In this document: positions 9,393-18,623 of the stretch, piece after piece
Layout: each line of letters begins with the position of its first letter
Position numbering within the stretch: the first letter of the stretch is position 1
NCBI RefSeq assembly: GCF_024168045.1
Contig: NZ_CP100126.1
Location: 17,501-81,500 of the forward strand
Source: Dorea longicatena
Lineage (GTDB): Bacteria; Bacillota; Clostridia; Lachnospirales; Lachnospiraceae
DNA: 64,000 nt
Direction of reading: 5' to 3'
Translations under genes and position numbers: made by a program
The notes under the pieces: generated by a model
The model's database searches: none
Told to the model about the DNA's origin: nothing
Seen by the model: only the letters and a program-made list of their open reading frames with translations

Positions 9393-12300
9393 CTGGCATT
9401 ACATAGATAAAAAGATACTGACGCTTAATGAAGGAATCAACTTCTTCACCGGACATTCCGGAAGTGGTAAATCGACGGTTCTGGATGCGATCCAGATCGT
9501 GCTGTATGCCAATACGGACGGCCGTGGATTCTTCAACAAGGCGGCAGCAGATGATTCGGACCGTACACTGATCGAGTACTTAAGAGGTATGGTGAATATC
9601 AGTGAAAATAATGAATCACAGTATTTAAGAAATCGTAATTTTTCCAGTACGATCGTGCTGGAGCTGACACAGACGAATACCAGGGATAAACAGTGTGTCG
9701 GTGTTGTGTTTGACGTGGATACGTCGAATAATGACGTAAGCCGCCTGTTCTTCTGGCATACGGGAGAATTACTTCCGAATCATTACCGTTCGGAAGGCCG
9801 GTGCCTTACCACTGCGGAAATGCGTGAGTATCTGCAGCGTTCCTTTACGCCGGAACAGTTCTACTGCGGTCCGAGCAATGAAAGATTCCGGAGACAGCTA
9901 TACGATATCTATCTTGGCGGTCTGGACATGGAAAAATTTCCAAAGCTATTCAAACGTGCGATCTCGTTCCGTATGAATATCAAACTGGAAGATTTCGTAA
10001 AGGAATATATCTGTATGGAGCAGGATATCCATATTGAGGATCTGCAGGAAAGTGTCATGCAGTATGGACGTATGCGCAGTAAGATCGAAGAGACGATGGA
10101 GGAGATCAGAAGACTGAAGCTGATCTGCGGAAAATATGAGCAGTATGCAGAAAAATCCGATGAGGAGAAGGTGTGCTCTTATCAGATCGACCGTCTGGAG
10201 ATTATGAACCATGAGGTGAAGAGTCAGGAAGCCAGAGACCGGATCAAGGTAAGGCAGGAAGCCATCGAAGATCTGAAAAAGCAGCAACAGGTGCTGGAGC
10301 AGGAAGAAAAGGACCTGCAGAAAGAGTATGAAGAGATCATTCTGCGGATCGCAGACAGTGGGTATGCAAGGCTGGAATCAGATCTGGATACATTAAATGA
10401 GACGCTGGAGCGTCTGAATAACGGAAAAGTCCGCTGGGAGCAGACTGCAGAGCATCTGAAGGCATGGACGGAGAAAGACATTACGCCAAATCAGGTGATC
10501 TGGGATATCGAAAAATTCGCAGACGGAAACATTTCCGAAGAAGAGCTTGTGCGCCTGCAGGAAGGTTTAAAAGATCTGCAGGAGGAACTGGAAGACCAGA
10601 GACAGGAAGCGGATGCAGACCTTCGCCGGATCAAGAAAGAAGAGAAAGAGGCAAGAGCAGAGTTAAAAGAACTGAAGCAGGGAAAGAAGGCTTATCCGAG
10701 AGAGCTGGAAGAGGCGAGATTCGAACTGCGTAACCGCCTGCACGAGCGCTGCGGCAAGTTCGTGAATGTGCATATTCTTGCGGATCTTCTGGATGTGAAG
10801 GACGAGAGATGGCACAATGCAGTGGAGGGTTATCTTGGAAATAATAAATTGCAGCTGATCGTGGAACCAAAGTATGCCAGGGCTGCGATGGACATTTACC
10901 AGGAGATGGATACAAAACGTTTCTTCCGGGCAGCAGTCCTGGATACGGAGAAGCTTACGAAGGACAAGCATCAGGTACAGCCGGGGGCGCTGGCAGAAGT
11001 AGTAAAAGCGAAAGAAGCGTATGTGCAGGAATACATTAATTTCTTCCTTGGAAATGTAAAGAAATGCGAATCACTGGATGAACTGCGTGAGTGCAGGATC
11101 GGTGTGACACCGGATTGTATGCTGTACCAGAGCTACAAACTGCAGCACATGAATCCGGAGAATTACACCAGAAGAGCCTACATCGGTGAGACGAGTATGC
11201 GCCAGAGAATCCGCAAGTTGGAAGAAAAATGTGAGAAGTTAAATGGCGAGAGAATGCCGGTACAGGAGCTGTTAGAAGAGATCCGCCAGGCAATGCAGAT
11301 GGAGATGTTGAAGCAGCCGGCAGAGGATTATCTCGGATGGCTGGCTGACAGCAAGGCAATCATTTCCAAAGAAAAGAAAAAGGCTCAGCTTCTGGAACAG
11401 ATGAAGAAGTTAAAGGATGAATCCGTTGCTGCATGGGAAGGCAAGAAGAAAGAAGTGCAGGCGGCACAGGATGCGAAGAAAGAATCCGTATCCAAGGTGC
11501 AGGAAGCAATCTGGGAGAACAAGAAAGAAATCGAACGTCTGAATGCAGAAGTTCTCGAATCGGAAGAACAGATGAAGGACGTGAAGAGAAAAGTAGCAGA
11601 TAAGCGTTACGAGAAGGAGCTCCAGGAATATCTGGCGAGTAGAAAATCCGAGAATTATGAGTATCTGAGACGTCAGATGGTTTCGCGGGTATATACGCTC
11701 AGGGAAGAAGAGGAAGACGCTTACCGGAAGCTGGTGGAAGAGAGAAGCAGTTATATCAGAGAATATCCGAACCGTACATTCTCAACTTCTATCCGGGACA
11801 ACGCGCCGTATGAGAAGCTTTTGAATTCGCTGTCCTGCGATCATCTGGAGACTTACAGGGAGTCGGCGAAGACACAGGCGAAAGCGGCTGTGGAGCATTT
11901 CAAAGATGACTTCATCTTCAAGATCCGAAGTGCGATCTTGGAGGCTTATCAGAGAAGGGATGAGCTGAACCGGATCATCAGCAAACTGGACTTCGGTAAG
12001 GATAAGTATCAGTTCGTGATCACGAAGAACAAGGGTGCAGATGGAAAATATTATAAGATGTTCATGGATGATTCCCTGCAGATCCGTCCGTCTGACTTAG
12101 ATGATACGATGGACAACCAGCTTGATATGTTCACGATGGAGCATGAGAACCAGTATGGGGAGATGATGAACGAGCTGATCAACATCTTCATCCCGCCGGA
12201 GAATGCGACAAAAGATGAGATGGATGAGGCGAAACGCAACATGGATAAGTATGCGGATTACCGGACCTATCTGTCATTCGATATGCAGCAGATCGTACAT

Positions 12301-12687
12301 GGCGATAAGGAGATGACGATCGGACTGAGTAAGATGATCAAGAAGAACTCCGGCGGGGAGGGGCAGAACCCGCTGTACGTGGCACTTCTGGCAAGCTTTG
12401 CGCAGCTTTATAAGATCAATCTGTCGCCGAAGATGCACCGGTCACCGACACTGCGTCTGGTTGTGCTGGATGAGGCGTTCTCCAAGATGGATGCCGAGAA
12501 GGTGGCAAGCTGTATCTCGCTGATCCGCGGACTTGGCTTCCAGGCGATCATCAGCGCGACGAACGATAAGATCCAGAACTATCTGGAGAATGTAGATAAG
12601 ACCTTCGTGTATGCGAACCCGAATAAGAGACATATTTCCATTCAGGAATTTGAGAAGACGGAGTTTGGGGAGTTGGCGGAGGAATAA
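9343..12687 (+). CDS. jetC: JetC-like SMC/MukB-type condensin ATPase
   Basis: A 1114-aa ATPase. Walker A is GHSGSGKS (residues 37-44); the ABC signature SGGEGQ starts at residue 1003; Walker B ends LVVLDEA with Asp near 1043, followed by a D-loop. Between the head halves lie two long coiled-coil stretches (about 240-440 and 600-780) flanking a hinge-like region. This is the SMC/MukB/JetC architecture. The TTG at 9343 is preferred because GAGGAGG sits 6 nt upstream; a GTG at 9328 would start ahead of that ribosome site. In Wadjet the JetABC loop extruder activates the JetD nuclease on small circles; JetD is missing here. A stem-loop at 12741-12785 ends the operon. Confidence 0.88.
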   Translation: METKQPFKALSKICLNNWHYIDKKILTLNEGINFFTGHSGSGKSTVLDAIQIVLYANTDGRGFFNKAAADDSDRTLIEYLRGMVNISENNESQYLRNRNFSSTIVLELTQTNTRDKQCVGVVFDVDTSNNDVSRLFFWHTGELLPNHYRSEGRCLTTAEMREYLQRSFTPEQFYCGPSNERFRRQLYDIYLGGLDMEKFPKLFKRAISFRMNIKLEDFVKEYICMEQDIHIEDLQESVMQYGRMRSKIEETMEEIRRLKLICGKYEQYAEKSDEEKVCSYQIDRLEIMNHEVKSQEARDRIKVRQEAIEDLKKQQQVLEQEEKDLQKEYEEIILRIADSGYARLESDLDTLNETLERLNNGKVRWEQTAEHLKAWTEKDITPNQVIWDIEKFADGNISEEELVRLQEGLKDLQEELEDQRQEADADLRRIKKEEKEARAELKELKQGKKAYPRELEEARFELRNRLHERCGKFVNVHILADLLDVKDERWHNAVEGYLGNNKLQLIVEPKYARAAMDIYQEMDTKRFFRAAVLDTEKLTKDKHQVQPGALAEVVKAKEAYVQEYINFFLGNVKKCESLDELRECRIGVTPDCMLYQSYKLQHMNPENYTRRAYIGETSMRQRIRKLEEKCEKLNGERMPVQELLEEIRQAMQMEMLKQPAEDYLGWLADSKAIISKEKKKAQLLEQMKKLKDESVAAWEGKKKEVQAAQDAKKESVSKVQEAIWENKKEIERLNAEVLESEEQMKDVKRKVADKRYEKELQEYLASRKSENYEYLRRQMVSRVYTLREEEEDAYRKLVEERSSYIREYPNRTFSTSIRDNAPYEKLLNSLSCDHLETYRESAKTQAKAAVEHFKDDFIFKIRSAILEAYQRRDELNRIISKLDFGKDKYQFVITKNKGADGKYYKMFMDDSLQIRPSDLDDTMDNQLDMFTMEHENQYGEMMNELINIFIPPENATKDEMDEAKRNMDKYADYRTYLSFDMQQIVHGDKEMTIGLSKMIKKNSGGEGQNPLYVALLASFAQLYKINLSPKMHRSPTLRLVVLDEAFSKMDAEKVASCISLIRGLGFQAIISATNDKIQNYLENVDKTFVYANPNKRHISIQEFEKTEFGELAEE

Positions 12688-12740
12688 TAAAAGATACAAG
12701 AGAAAGTAAAAGATACGGAAGAAGCTGCCACCTGCGGGAA

Positions 12741-12785
12741 AGCACTTACAGGAAACTATAGTTGGTAAGTACTGTAAGTGCTTTT
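12741..12785 (+). terminator. terminator after jetC
   Basis: Perfect 11-bp stem AGCACTTACAG / CTGTAAGTGCT with a 20-nt loop, followed by TTTT. The rest of 12688-12909 is AT-rich and holds only a degenerate copy of the AATAAAAAAG-type repeat near 12868-12883; no gene is seen. Confidence 0.65.
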
Positions 12786-12909
12786 ATATATAGTTTTTAT
12801 TTGTAATTTCTATAACTTAGCAGAAAAATAAAATTGGAGTCAAGTGAAAATTCCTGGTAGAGTCAACGGGAACAATAAAAAAGCAAGGAATTAGCGTTTC
12901 TCGTGGCTT

Positions 12910-14184
12910 CTACAAATCATTCATCAATAGCCATTTCCAGATTGGAATCACTTCAACACGAATTCCTTCACAGTCAAGAACAGCCTCTTCACTATTTGTA
13001 ATCAGAATACATTTGGAGTCCGGTATGAAATTATTTAATTTGACGAAAGCACGGGTTTCACGTTCTCGTGTATCTATATTATCTAATACCTGCATACTGA
13101 CCTGGATAGCCAGATTTTCTGACGGAACATAGAAGTCGATTTCCACATTATTTTCAAAGAAGTAAACATTTTCTACTCCGTAACGCCGGATTAATTCGAT
13201 GGCGACAAGATTTTCCAGTTGGGCAGATTTACAGTCTAGTAACATAAGTCCAAGAAGTCCTGTATCCATGAAATAATATTTGGGAGAAGTCTCTTTTTCT
13301 ACCAGTTTTGCAGCATAGTTTTGCAGAGTAAAAAGTAAATAGGAGTCTGTCATGTAGCCAACATAATTGATTACAGTTTGTTTGCCAATAGATGTTCCTG
13401 TACTTTTTAATATATTAGTCAGTCTACTGAAAGATAAAGGTTTCGTAATAGATTCGGCAATCTTTTTTAAAATCAATCTCACAGCAAAGTCATTGGTAAT
13501 TTTATTTCTTGTTATGATATCACCAAGATATACGGTCTGGTAGATGCTATTCAAAAAAGCCCTTTTGTTATTTATTTCCGTTAATTCAGGGAAAGCTCCA
13601 TATGTTACATATTGGTTATATTGGTTTTGCACATCAGCTTTATCTTTGGTGCTGATTACATCCAGATAATTCTTTTTCATATGATTGGCAATCAGGTATT
13701 CTGAGAAAGAATATGGATAAATATTCATAATCACAAAGCGACCGCCAAGAGTAGAGGCAATTTCACTACTTAACATTTTACTGTTACTGCCTGTTATATT
13801 GATCCGGTATTTCATATCAGCAATTCTACGGACAAATTTTTCCCATCCAGTGATATTTTGGATTTCATCTAAGAATAAATATGGTTTAACGTCAGTTCTG
13901 GATATCTCTAACCCGATTTCTAAAATAAGATTTAAGTCAGCGGCGGTCATTTCCAAAAGACGTTCATCTTCAAAGTTAACATAAACGATTTGTGATAATG
14001 GAATTCCATTTTCTTCCAATTGTTTTATCTGTTGATACATCATATAGGATTTTCCGGTTCTACGAATGCCAACAAAACAGTAATTGACATTTTCTTCCAG
14101 ATAGTAATGTCTGGGAATAAGTGGATTATTAAGGTAGATTTCTTTTTGGTCAATCATGATTTGTTTTAAACTATCTCTATTCAT
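12910..14184 (-). CDS. AAA ATPase with DUF4143 domain
   Basis: A 424-aa ATP-binding protein of the AAA_14/DUF4143 group. Walker A is GIRRTGKS near residues 40-47; Walker B is YLFLDEIQNI. The C-terminal half carries the DUF4143 nuclease-like part, including LENLVAIELIRRYG and EIDFYV, which resembles a PD-(D/E)XK core. Such proteins are widespread, often mobile, and of unclear function. The start ATG at 14184 has GGAGG 6 nt upstream. It is convergent with the Jet operon and should not be taken for JetD, whose domains (DUF3322/DUF2220) are different. Base composition is more AT-rich than the neighbours, suggesting acquisition. Confidence 0.9.
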   Translation of the reverse strand: MNRDSLKQIMIDQKEIYLNNPLIPRHYYLEENVNYCFVGIRRTGKSYMMYQQIKQLEENGIPLSQIVYVNFEDERLLEMTAADLNLILEIGLEISRTDVKPYLFLDEIQNITGWEKFVRRIADMKYRINITGSNSKMLSSEIASTLGGRFVIMNIYPYSFSEYLIANHMKKNYLDVISTKDKADVQNQYNQYVTYGAFPELTEINNKRAFLNSIYQTVYLGDIITRNKITNDFAVRLILKKIAESITKPLSFSRLTNILKSTGTSIGKQTVINYVGYMTDSYLLFTLQNYAAKLVEKETSPKYYFMDTGLLGLMLLDCKSAQLENLVAIELIRRYGVENVYFFENNVEIDFYVPSENLAIQVSMQVLDNIDTRERETRAFVKLNNFIPDSKCILITNSEEAVLDCEGIRVEVIPIWKWLLMNDL

Positions 14185-14723
14185 AACATACCTCCAAAAT
14201 ATATAGAACAATTATATCCTATTTTTGTCTTATAAACAAGACAAAAATAGAATGTAATCGTTTTGTAATTAGAACAAATATGAAAAATCATTCCTGCAAT
14301 CTACATGTCATACTTTGTGGTATGCTTTGCAGAAGGCATTTTTAAGACATACTTTAGAATATGAAACTAAGGATAATATATGAGAGGTAAGAAAAAAATA
14401 TGAAAAAAATCAACAGCCGTTTCCAATCTTTGTGACTTGAAATGATACGGGAAATCATTTCTTCCAAAATCTTCTCATCCTGATTCTGAATCTTGGTTGT
14501 GCGTTTGGCTTTCTCAGGCTTAATAAATATTGTTCTGAAAATCAGTCGTGCAAGCGAACCAACAAAGATGAGCTGAAGTGGGAATGCCTGTCCCCGTGGA
14601 TCACGCAACAGGCAGTTTCTATCTGTTGCATATTTTGCGCAGGTGGAAATATGCAGATGCAACAGTGGGAATCGGAAACTGCGAAGGGAATCTACACGAA
14701 TTTATTCAAAAAAGGAGAAAGAT
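14185..14723. other. AT-rich intergenic stretch with decayed sequence
   Basis: No intact gene is seen here. The minus strand reads open from 14662 to 14354, with a plausible protein-like middle (LARLIFRTIFI, then EKILEEMISRIISSHKDWKRL) but a low-complexity hydrophobic end and no ribosome site. I suspect the end of a lost gene, possibly a transposase, but cannot name it. A half copy of the GGGGACGG repeat family (TGTCCCCGTGG) lies at about 14590-14600. Confidence 0.4.
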
Positions 14724-14816
14724 ATGGAAGCAAATGCTTCAACAAACGCTGAATTCGTTCTTGCAACGTTAGGTAATGATGCAGGAATGTATGGAGCTGT
14801 GAAGATGGTATTATAA
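14724..14816 (+). pseudogene. C-terminal remnant of a ROK-family sugar kinase
   Basis: A 30-codon open frame ending in LGNDAGMYGAVKMVL, which matches the conserved C-terminus of ROK glucokinase-like proteins; nothing of the N-terminal 280 residues is present. An ATG with a strong AAAAGGAG site upstream precedes the remnant, so a short peptide might still be made. The stop codon lies in the palindrome TTATAA, which also holds the stop codon of the AraC gene on the other strand. Confidence 0.55.
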
Positions 14817-15668
14817 ATATTTCTCTTCCACAGAAGTGTTCCGTGACTGCCGGGGTGTCATCCCATAGATCTCTTTGAAGAGGCGGTTAAAAATCGTCTG
14901 ATTGGTGAAGCCACTTTCGCTCATCACCTCAGAGATTGACATATCCGTATTCATAAGGAGACGCCCTGCATGAGAAATACGTACTTCATTCAGATAACGA
15001 AGAAACGTAATGCCCATATGCTGTTTGAAAAAACGGCAGAAATATTCCCTGCTGAATCCTATCTGATTAGCTACTTCTTTCAGCGAGAGTTTTTCGGTGT
15101 AATGTTCATTTACATAAGTAATAATCTCTCGCAAAGTATCATTAGACTGACTAGTGCCCGCAGTCGTTCCCGGCAGGGAATATACAGAAAAATAACGAAT
15201 CAAATCAGCAAGCATCAGCAATGCCGTGCCGTCCGAACGCATGGCGCTGGTGCTTTCGTTTTCTACATTTAGACGTGTCAGATCATGGGCAAGCTGGCAG
15301 ATATGGATGTACTGGGTGGATTTTGGATCATCCAGAGGAACCGGGCGGCACTTTATATGATACAGTTCCAGATCCGGGCAGTAGACAGAGAGCCGCTTCT
15401 TGTCGACGTGGATACAAAGGAACATATAGAGGTTGGAATCCGAATGTATGGAATGTACTTCTTTGGAATCAAAAACAATCAGTTGATTGTGCTGAAGAGT
15501 AAGATGTTCGTGTTCGACATGAATACGGACGGATCCGTTCAGGCAGAATAAGATCTCCATGGCTTCGTGCCAGTGTGCCGGAATGTGTGTATTTTCAAGA
15601 GCTGCCATTGATACCTGGATGCCTAGATTGCCGAGTGGGTGCAGGGCTTCGTGATATGCTTTTGCCAT
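14811..15668 (-). CDS. AraC family transcriptional regulator
   Basis: A 285-aa regulator. The N-terminal half is a cupin-like sensor (HWHEAMEILFCLNGSVRIHVEHE); the C-terminal 100 residues are the double helix-turn-helix AraC domain, with SLKEVANQIGFSREYFCRFF and SGFTNQTIFNRLFKEIYGMTP. ATG at 15668 has AAGGAG 7 nt upstream. It is divergent from a 65-aa protein at 15822, the likeliest target. No sugar-use operon survives next to it, only a ROK kinase remnant, so it may be an orphan of a lost carbohydrate locus. Confidence 0.92.
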   Translation of the reverse strand: MAKAYHEALHPLGNLGIQVSMAALENTHIPAHWHEAMEILFCLNGSVRIHVEHEHLTLQHNQLIVFDSKEVHSIHSDSNLYMFLCIHVDKKRLSVYCPDLELYHIKCRPVPLDDPKSTQYIHICQLAHDLTRLNVENESTSAMRSDGTALLMLADLIRYFSVYSLPGTTAGTSQSNDTLREIITYVNEHYTEKLSLKEVANQIGFSREYFCRFFKQHMGITFLRYLNEVRISHAGRLLMNTDMSISEVMSESGFTNQTIFNRLFKEIYGMTPRQSRNTSVEEKYL

Positions 15669-15821
15669 AATAATCTCCTTTTTATAAATGGTAAATATCA
15701 ATATCGTTGTAAAACAAGATAATTATAGCACTGGTTTAAAAATAGAAACAAGGCTAAAATACAAGATGTAAACGGAAAACAAATGTAAATCATATATAGA
15801 TAATAAAAAGGAGAGGTCAAT

Positions 15822-16019
15822 ATGAGCACAGTAGCAATTAAGAATACAATGGTAATGAATAACACAGAGAAAAAGGCTGGTTTAGTGGAGCGTTTCAAAA
15901 AATATCTTCTGGATAACGCAGAGTATTTTGCAGTAGCTTCAGCAGTGATGTCTGGAAATGGTTATGCAGCAGGACAGATCATGAGAGATGCAAGACGTGT
16001 TGCAGCATCTAACAGATAG
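15822..16019 (+). CDS. small hypothetical protein
   Basis: A 65-aa basic protein I do not recognise. It starts behind AAAGGAG 9 nt upstream of ATG. The N-terminal 20 residues are polar, followed by an amphipathic helix (KKAGLVERFKKYLLDN), a short Ala-rich stretch (AVASAVMSGNGYAAGQI) and an Arg-rich tail. No signal peptide or clear membrane span is seen. It is divergent from the AraC regulator and ends 13 nt before a GGGGACGG palindrome that supplies a terminator, so it forms its own transcription unit. Confidence 0.7.
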   Translation: MSTVAIKNTMVMNNTEKKAGLVERFKKYLLDNAEYFAVASAVMSGNGYAAGQIMRDARRVAASNR

Positions 16020-16032
16020 GAAGAATTTGTGG

Positions 16033-16084
16033 GCCATTGGGGACGGGGAAAACGGATTTTCCTCCGTCCCCAATGGCTTTTTTT
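16033..16084 (+). repeat. GGGGACGG palindrome acting as a terminator
   Basis: Arms GCCATTGGGGACGG (16033-16046) and CCGTCCCCAATGGC (16063-16076), with inner GGAAAA/TTTTCC pairing, followed by seven T. It is one member of the dispersed family also seen at 23808, 33738, 33955, 44264 and 52547. Confidence 0.85.
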
Positions 16085-16126
16085 GTTATTGTTATATGGT
16101 TAAAATAAAATTAAATATATTAACTC

Positions 16127-16155
16127 TTGAATATACAAAACAAATGTGCTACAAT
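16127..16155 (+). promoter_or_regulatory. promoter upstream of the Uma2 remnant
   Basis: TTGAAT (16127-16132), 17-bp spacer, TACAAT (16150-16155). The predicted start lies about 27 nt before the ATG of the broken gene, so the remnant may still be transcribed. Confidence 0.6.
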
Positions 16156-16188
16156 GCAATTACTTCAAAAAAGCATTCGCTTTTTACT

Positions 16189-16563
16189 ATGATTCTTTAT
16201 CGTGAAATTAGATTGCCAAAACTGCTGACAGCAGATAAGAACAAAGCAACAGAAGCGCTGGGAGCATATCAGGTAAAGAAGCAGGGGGAATATACATTAG
16301 AGGATTACTATGCCCTGCCCGATGACCAGAGATATGAATTGATCGATGGCGTTTTATATGACATGGCAGCACCTGCCGTTACACATCAGGAGATTGCGGA
16401 TGTGAAAAATCAGAAGGTAATTGTGTATGATCTGGGAGATGATTTTGGAGAAAATATGGATCTGATGATATATGGAATGGATGGGGAAGTGCCGGTTGGA
16501 ATTTATGATGGGGAGTGTAGGATAGATTTTGAGGAAATTGTCAACAGTGTTGTAAATATTTAG
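16189..16563 (+). pseudogene. internally deleted Uma2-family (DUF820) endonuclease
   Basis: The frame starts with a typical Uma2 N-terminus (GEYTLEDYYALPDDQRYELI then DGVLYDMAAP), but about 100 residues of the core are missing. It jumps to a typical Uma2 C-terminus (VPVGIYDGECRIDFEEI). About 124 codons remain against the usual 190-200. The lost part holds most of the PD-(D/E)XK catalytic centre, so it is very probably inactive. The reading frame is kept across the deletion. Confidence 0.75.
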
Positions 16564-16699
16564 CACATTTATATTATAAAAAGAAAAAATGAATATTATT
16601 TCAAAATCCAGTACATAACCAGTTGAAAAAAATATGCTATACTGCTGATAGAAGTACTACGAAAAAAGCGGTACAAAAACCAGAAATGGAGAAAAGCAT

Positions 16700-17500
16700 A
16701 TGAAATTAACAATATTAGGAACCGGAAATGCAACGGTAAGTGAATGTTATAATACTTGCTATGCAATCAGCGATGAAGGGAAACATTTCCTTGTAGATGC
16801 AGGCGGTGGCAACCGTATTCTGAAAGTATTAAAAGACACAGGAATCGACATGAATGATATCCACGATATCTTCGTTACACACGAGCATGTAGACCACGTG
16901 CTTGGAATTATCTGGCTGGTGCGTATGATCGGACAGAGAATGAACCAGGGAAAATATGAAGGTGATCTTCGCATTTACTGCCATGAGGAGCTGGCAGAGA
17001 AGATTCAGGCAATCGCAAATATGACGATCCAGCAGAAGGTCTGTAAGCATATGGGAGAGCGAATCCAGTTTGATGTCGTGAAAGACGGAGACAGCAGAAC
17101 GATTCTCGGATGTCCAGTGACATTCTTCGACATTGGTTCGACAAAGGCGAAACAGTTCGGATTCACCATGCAGCTTAAGAGCGGTAAGAAATTCACCTGT
17201 GTTGGTGACGAGCCGTACAATGAGGTGGATTATAAATATGTGAAGGGCAGTGACTGGCTGCTTCATGAGGCATTCTGCCTGTTCGGTGAGGCGGATAAAT
17301 TCAAGCCTTATGAGAAGCATCATAGTACAGTAAAAGAAGCATGCCAGCTTGCGGAAGAACTCGGTGTGCCGAATCTGTTGTTGTATCATACAGAAGAGAC
17401 ACATCTGGCGGAGAGAAAGAAGTTGTATACGGAGGAAGGACAGCAGTATTATCATGGCAATCTGTATGTGCCGGATGATCTGGAGACGTTTGAGATATAG
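16700..17500 (+). CDS. MBL-fold metallo-hydrolase (RNase Z-like)
   Basis: A 266-aa metallo-beta-lactamase-fold protein. The metal-binding motif THEHVDH is near residues 57-63; further ligands are likely in GDEPYN and in the HHST and LLLYHTEETH segments. The N-terminal strand MKLTILGTGNA is the RNase Z/arylsulfatase type of opening. Whether it processes tRNA or acts on small substrates cannot be told, since the exosite arm typical of true RNase Z is not obvious. ATG is preceded by GGAG at a suitable distance. A bidirectional terminator follows. Confidence 0.85.
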   Translation: MKLTILGTGNATVSECYNTCYAISDEGKHFLVDAGGGNRILKVLKDTGIDMNDIHDIFVTHEHVDHVLGIIWLVRMIGQRMNQGKYEGDLRIYCHEELAEKIQAIANMTIQQKVCKHMGERIQFDVVKDGDSRTILGCPVTFFDIGSTKAKQFGFTMQLKSGKKFTCVGDEPYNEVDYKYVKGSDWLLHEAFCLFGEADKFKPYEKHHSTVKEACQLAEELGVPNLLLYHTEETHLAERKKLYTEEGQQYYHGNLYVPDDLETFEI

Positions 17501-17534
17501 AAAAGCAAAAGAAAATAAAAATAGATTAGAATGT

Positions 17535-17564
17535 AAGAAAACCTGCCGACGGGCAGGTTTTCTT
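17535..17564. terminator. bidirectional terminator
   Basis: Perfect 13-bp inverted repeat AAGAAAACCTGCC / GGCAGGTTTTCTT with a 4-nt loop, placed between convergent genes, giving a T-rich end on both strands. Confidence 0.8.
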
Positions 17565-17584
17565 GCGTTCATTTTTGATCCGGA

Positions 17585-17621
17585 AGGGACAATAAAAAAG
17601 TCAAAAACCCTGTCCCCATGG
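17585..17621. repeat. AATAAAAAAG-type dispersed repeat, copy 1
   Basis: AGGGACAATAAAAAAG followed by a short A-rich stretch and CCTGTCCCCATGG. It aligns closely with the copy at 19423-19461; the ends GGGACA and TGTCCC are inverted. Confidence 0.65.
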
Positions 17622-18581
17622 CTAAAAAAGATCGAGCATATTATCCAGATAAATCTCTTCCCTGACATGCAGTTGATATTCCGGCTTCGTCATATAATAA
17701 AGCAGAAATTCAAGAATCAGCGCACTTCCAAGCCCACGTCCTTCAATCTTAAAATTAGAAAATCCCATTGGCATGTAAATATTCTGTATATCATCTACAC
17801 TGATGAATCCGGGATTTTCCATTGCCTTGGAAAAGCGGTAACCGTTACCACCATCCGGCGAAGAACAGTGAAACTCCGGGGCAGGATTTCCGAGATTCTT
17901 CCGGCTGACGGATTCATAACAAGTCTTTCTGTCCTTACAGCCGAACCAGCAGCATTCATTGCATAAGAATTCTACTTTATCTTTCTGGTGCTGCGACATC
18001 AGATCTAATTTATCGAATACTTTGTTTAACCGGAAGTCCGGTACAATATAACGGAAATCTTCTCGGTTTATTTCAGTTAAAAAATCCTGAAAATCTGTCA
18101 GAACTTTTGTGGTTGAAGAGATAAGGTAGAGATCAGGATAATTTTTTTGTAAATAGTTTAATAAAAGCTCGGAGTGCACGATCACGCCATTCTGGAGTTG
18201 GTGTGTATGTGGTGAATTATCGGCATCAGAGGCGTGTTCGAACATTTTACAAAGTTCGTTACATTTCTTATCTGTAAGATGTTCTTCCCGTAGCAACGAA
18301 TTACTGAACGTCAGTCGGGCCGAGATGCCGTATTCCCGCACCAGATCAAGCACGTCTTCCGGATTAGAATATCCAAATGAAGTACGCCCGCCGCCCCAGA
18401 TACAATCCGAAGGAGCGCCATAGATCGAGCCAATCTCACACCAGTCGTAAAAATATTCCCTGTGTTTCCGGAATAATGGAAGGAATATGCGGTACAATTC
18501 GTAAAATTCAAACAGGCCTGGGAGGTGGTAAAAGGCAGTAGGATTATTATTTTGAATATTTGCTGTAGTTGCTGTATTCAT
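17622..18581 (-). CDS. cysteine-rich protein, possibly U32-peptidase-like
   Basis: A 319-aa protein I can only place tentatively. The mid-part reads like an alternating beta/alpha TIM barrel (ARLTFSNSLL, YLISSTTKVL, YIVPDFRLN). A cysteine cluster follows (CNECCWFGCKDRKTCYE near residues 210-226, plus FHC further on). U32-family proteins (UbiU/V, collagenase-like) combine a TIM barrel with such Fe-S cysteines, hence the suggestion. No transmembrane segment or signal is seen. The start ATG has AGAGGT upstream. It stands alone, convergent with the MBL hydrolase. Confidence 0.7.
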   Translation of the reverse strand: MNTATTANIQNNNPTAFYHLPGLFEFYELYRIFLPLFRKHREYFYDWCEIGSIYGAPSDCIWGGGRTSFGYSNPEDVLDLVREYGISARLTFSNSLLREEHLTDKKCNELCKMFEHASDADNSPHTHQLQNGVIVHSELLLNYLQKNYPDLYLISSTTKVLTDFQDFLTEINREDFRYIVPDFRLNKVFDKLDLMSQHQKDKVEFLCNECCWFGCKDRKTCYESVSRKNLGNPAPEFHCSSPDGGNGYRFSKAMENPGFISVDDIQNIYMPMGFSNFKIEGRGLGSALILEFLLYYMTKPEYQLHVREEIYLDNMLDLF

Positions 18582-18623
18582 GTGGTTACCTCTGGAAAAT
18601 TTTCTATGGTTAATGATAACACA

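Noticed and set aside
12910..14184. DUF4143 ATPase as the missing JetD
   Set aside because: It has Walker motifs and a DUF4143 end, opposite orientation and an AT-rich composition; JetD carries DUF3322/DUF2220 toprim-like parts and lacks this ATPase.
15221..15551. Open frames on the plus strand opposite the AraC gene
   Set aside because: Antisense shadows of a well-supported AraC regulator; no ribosome site.
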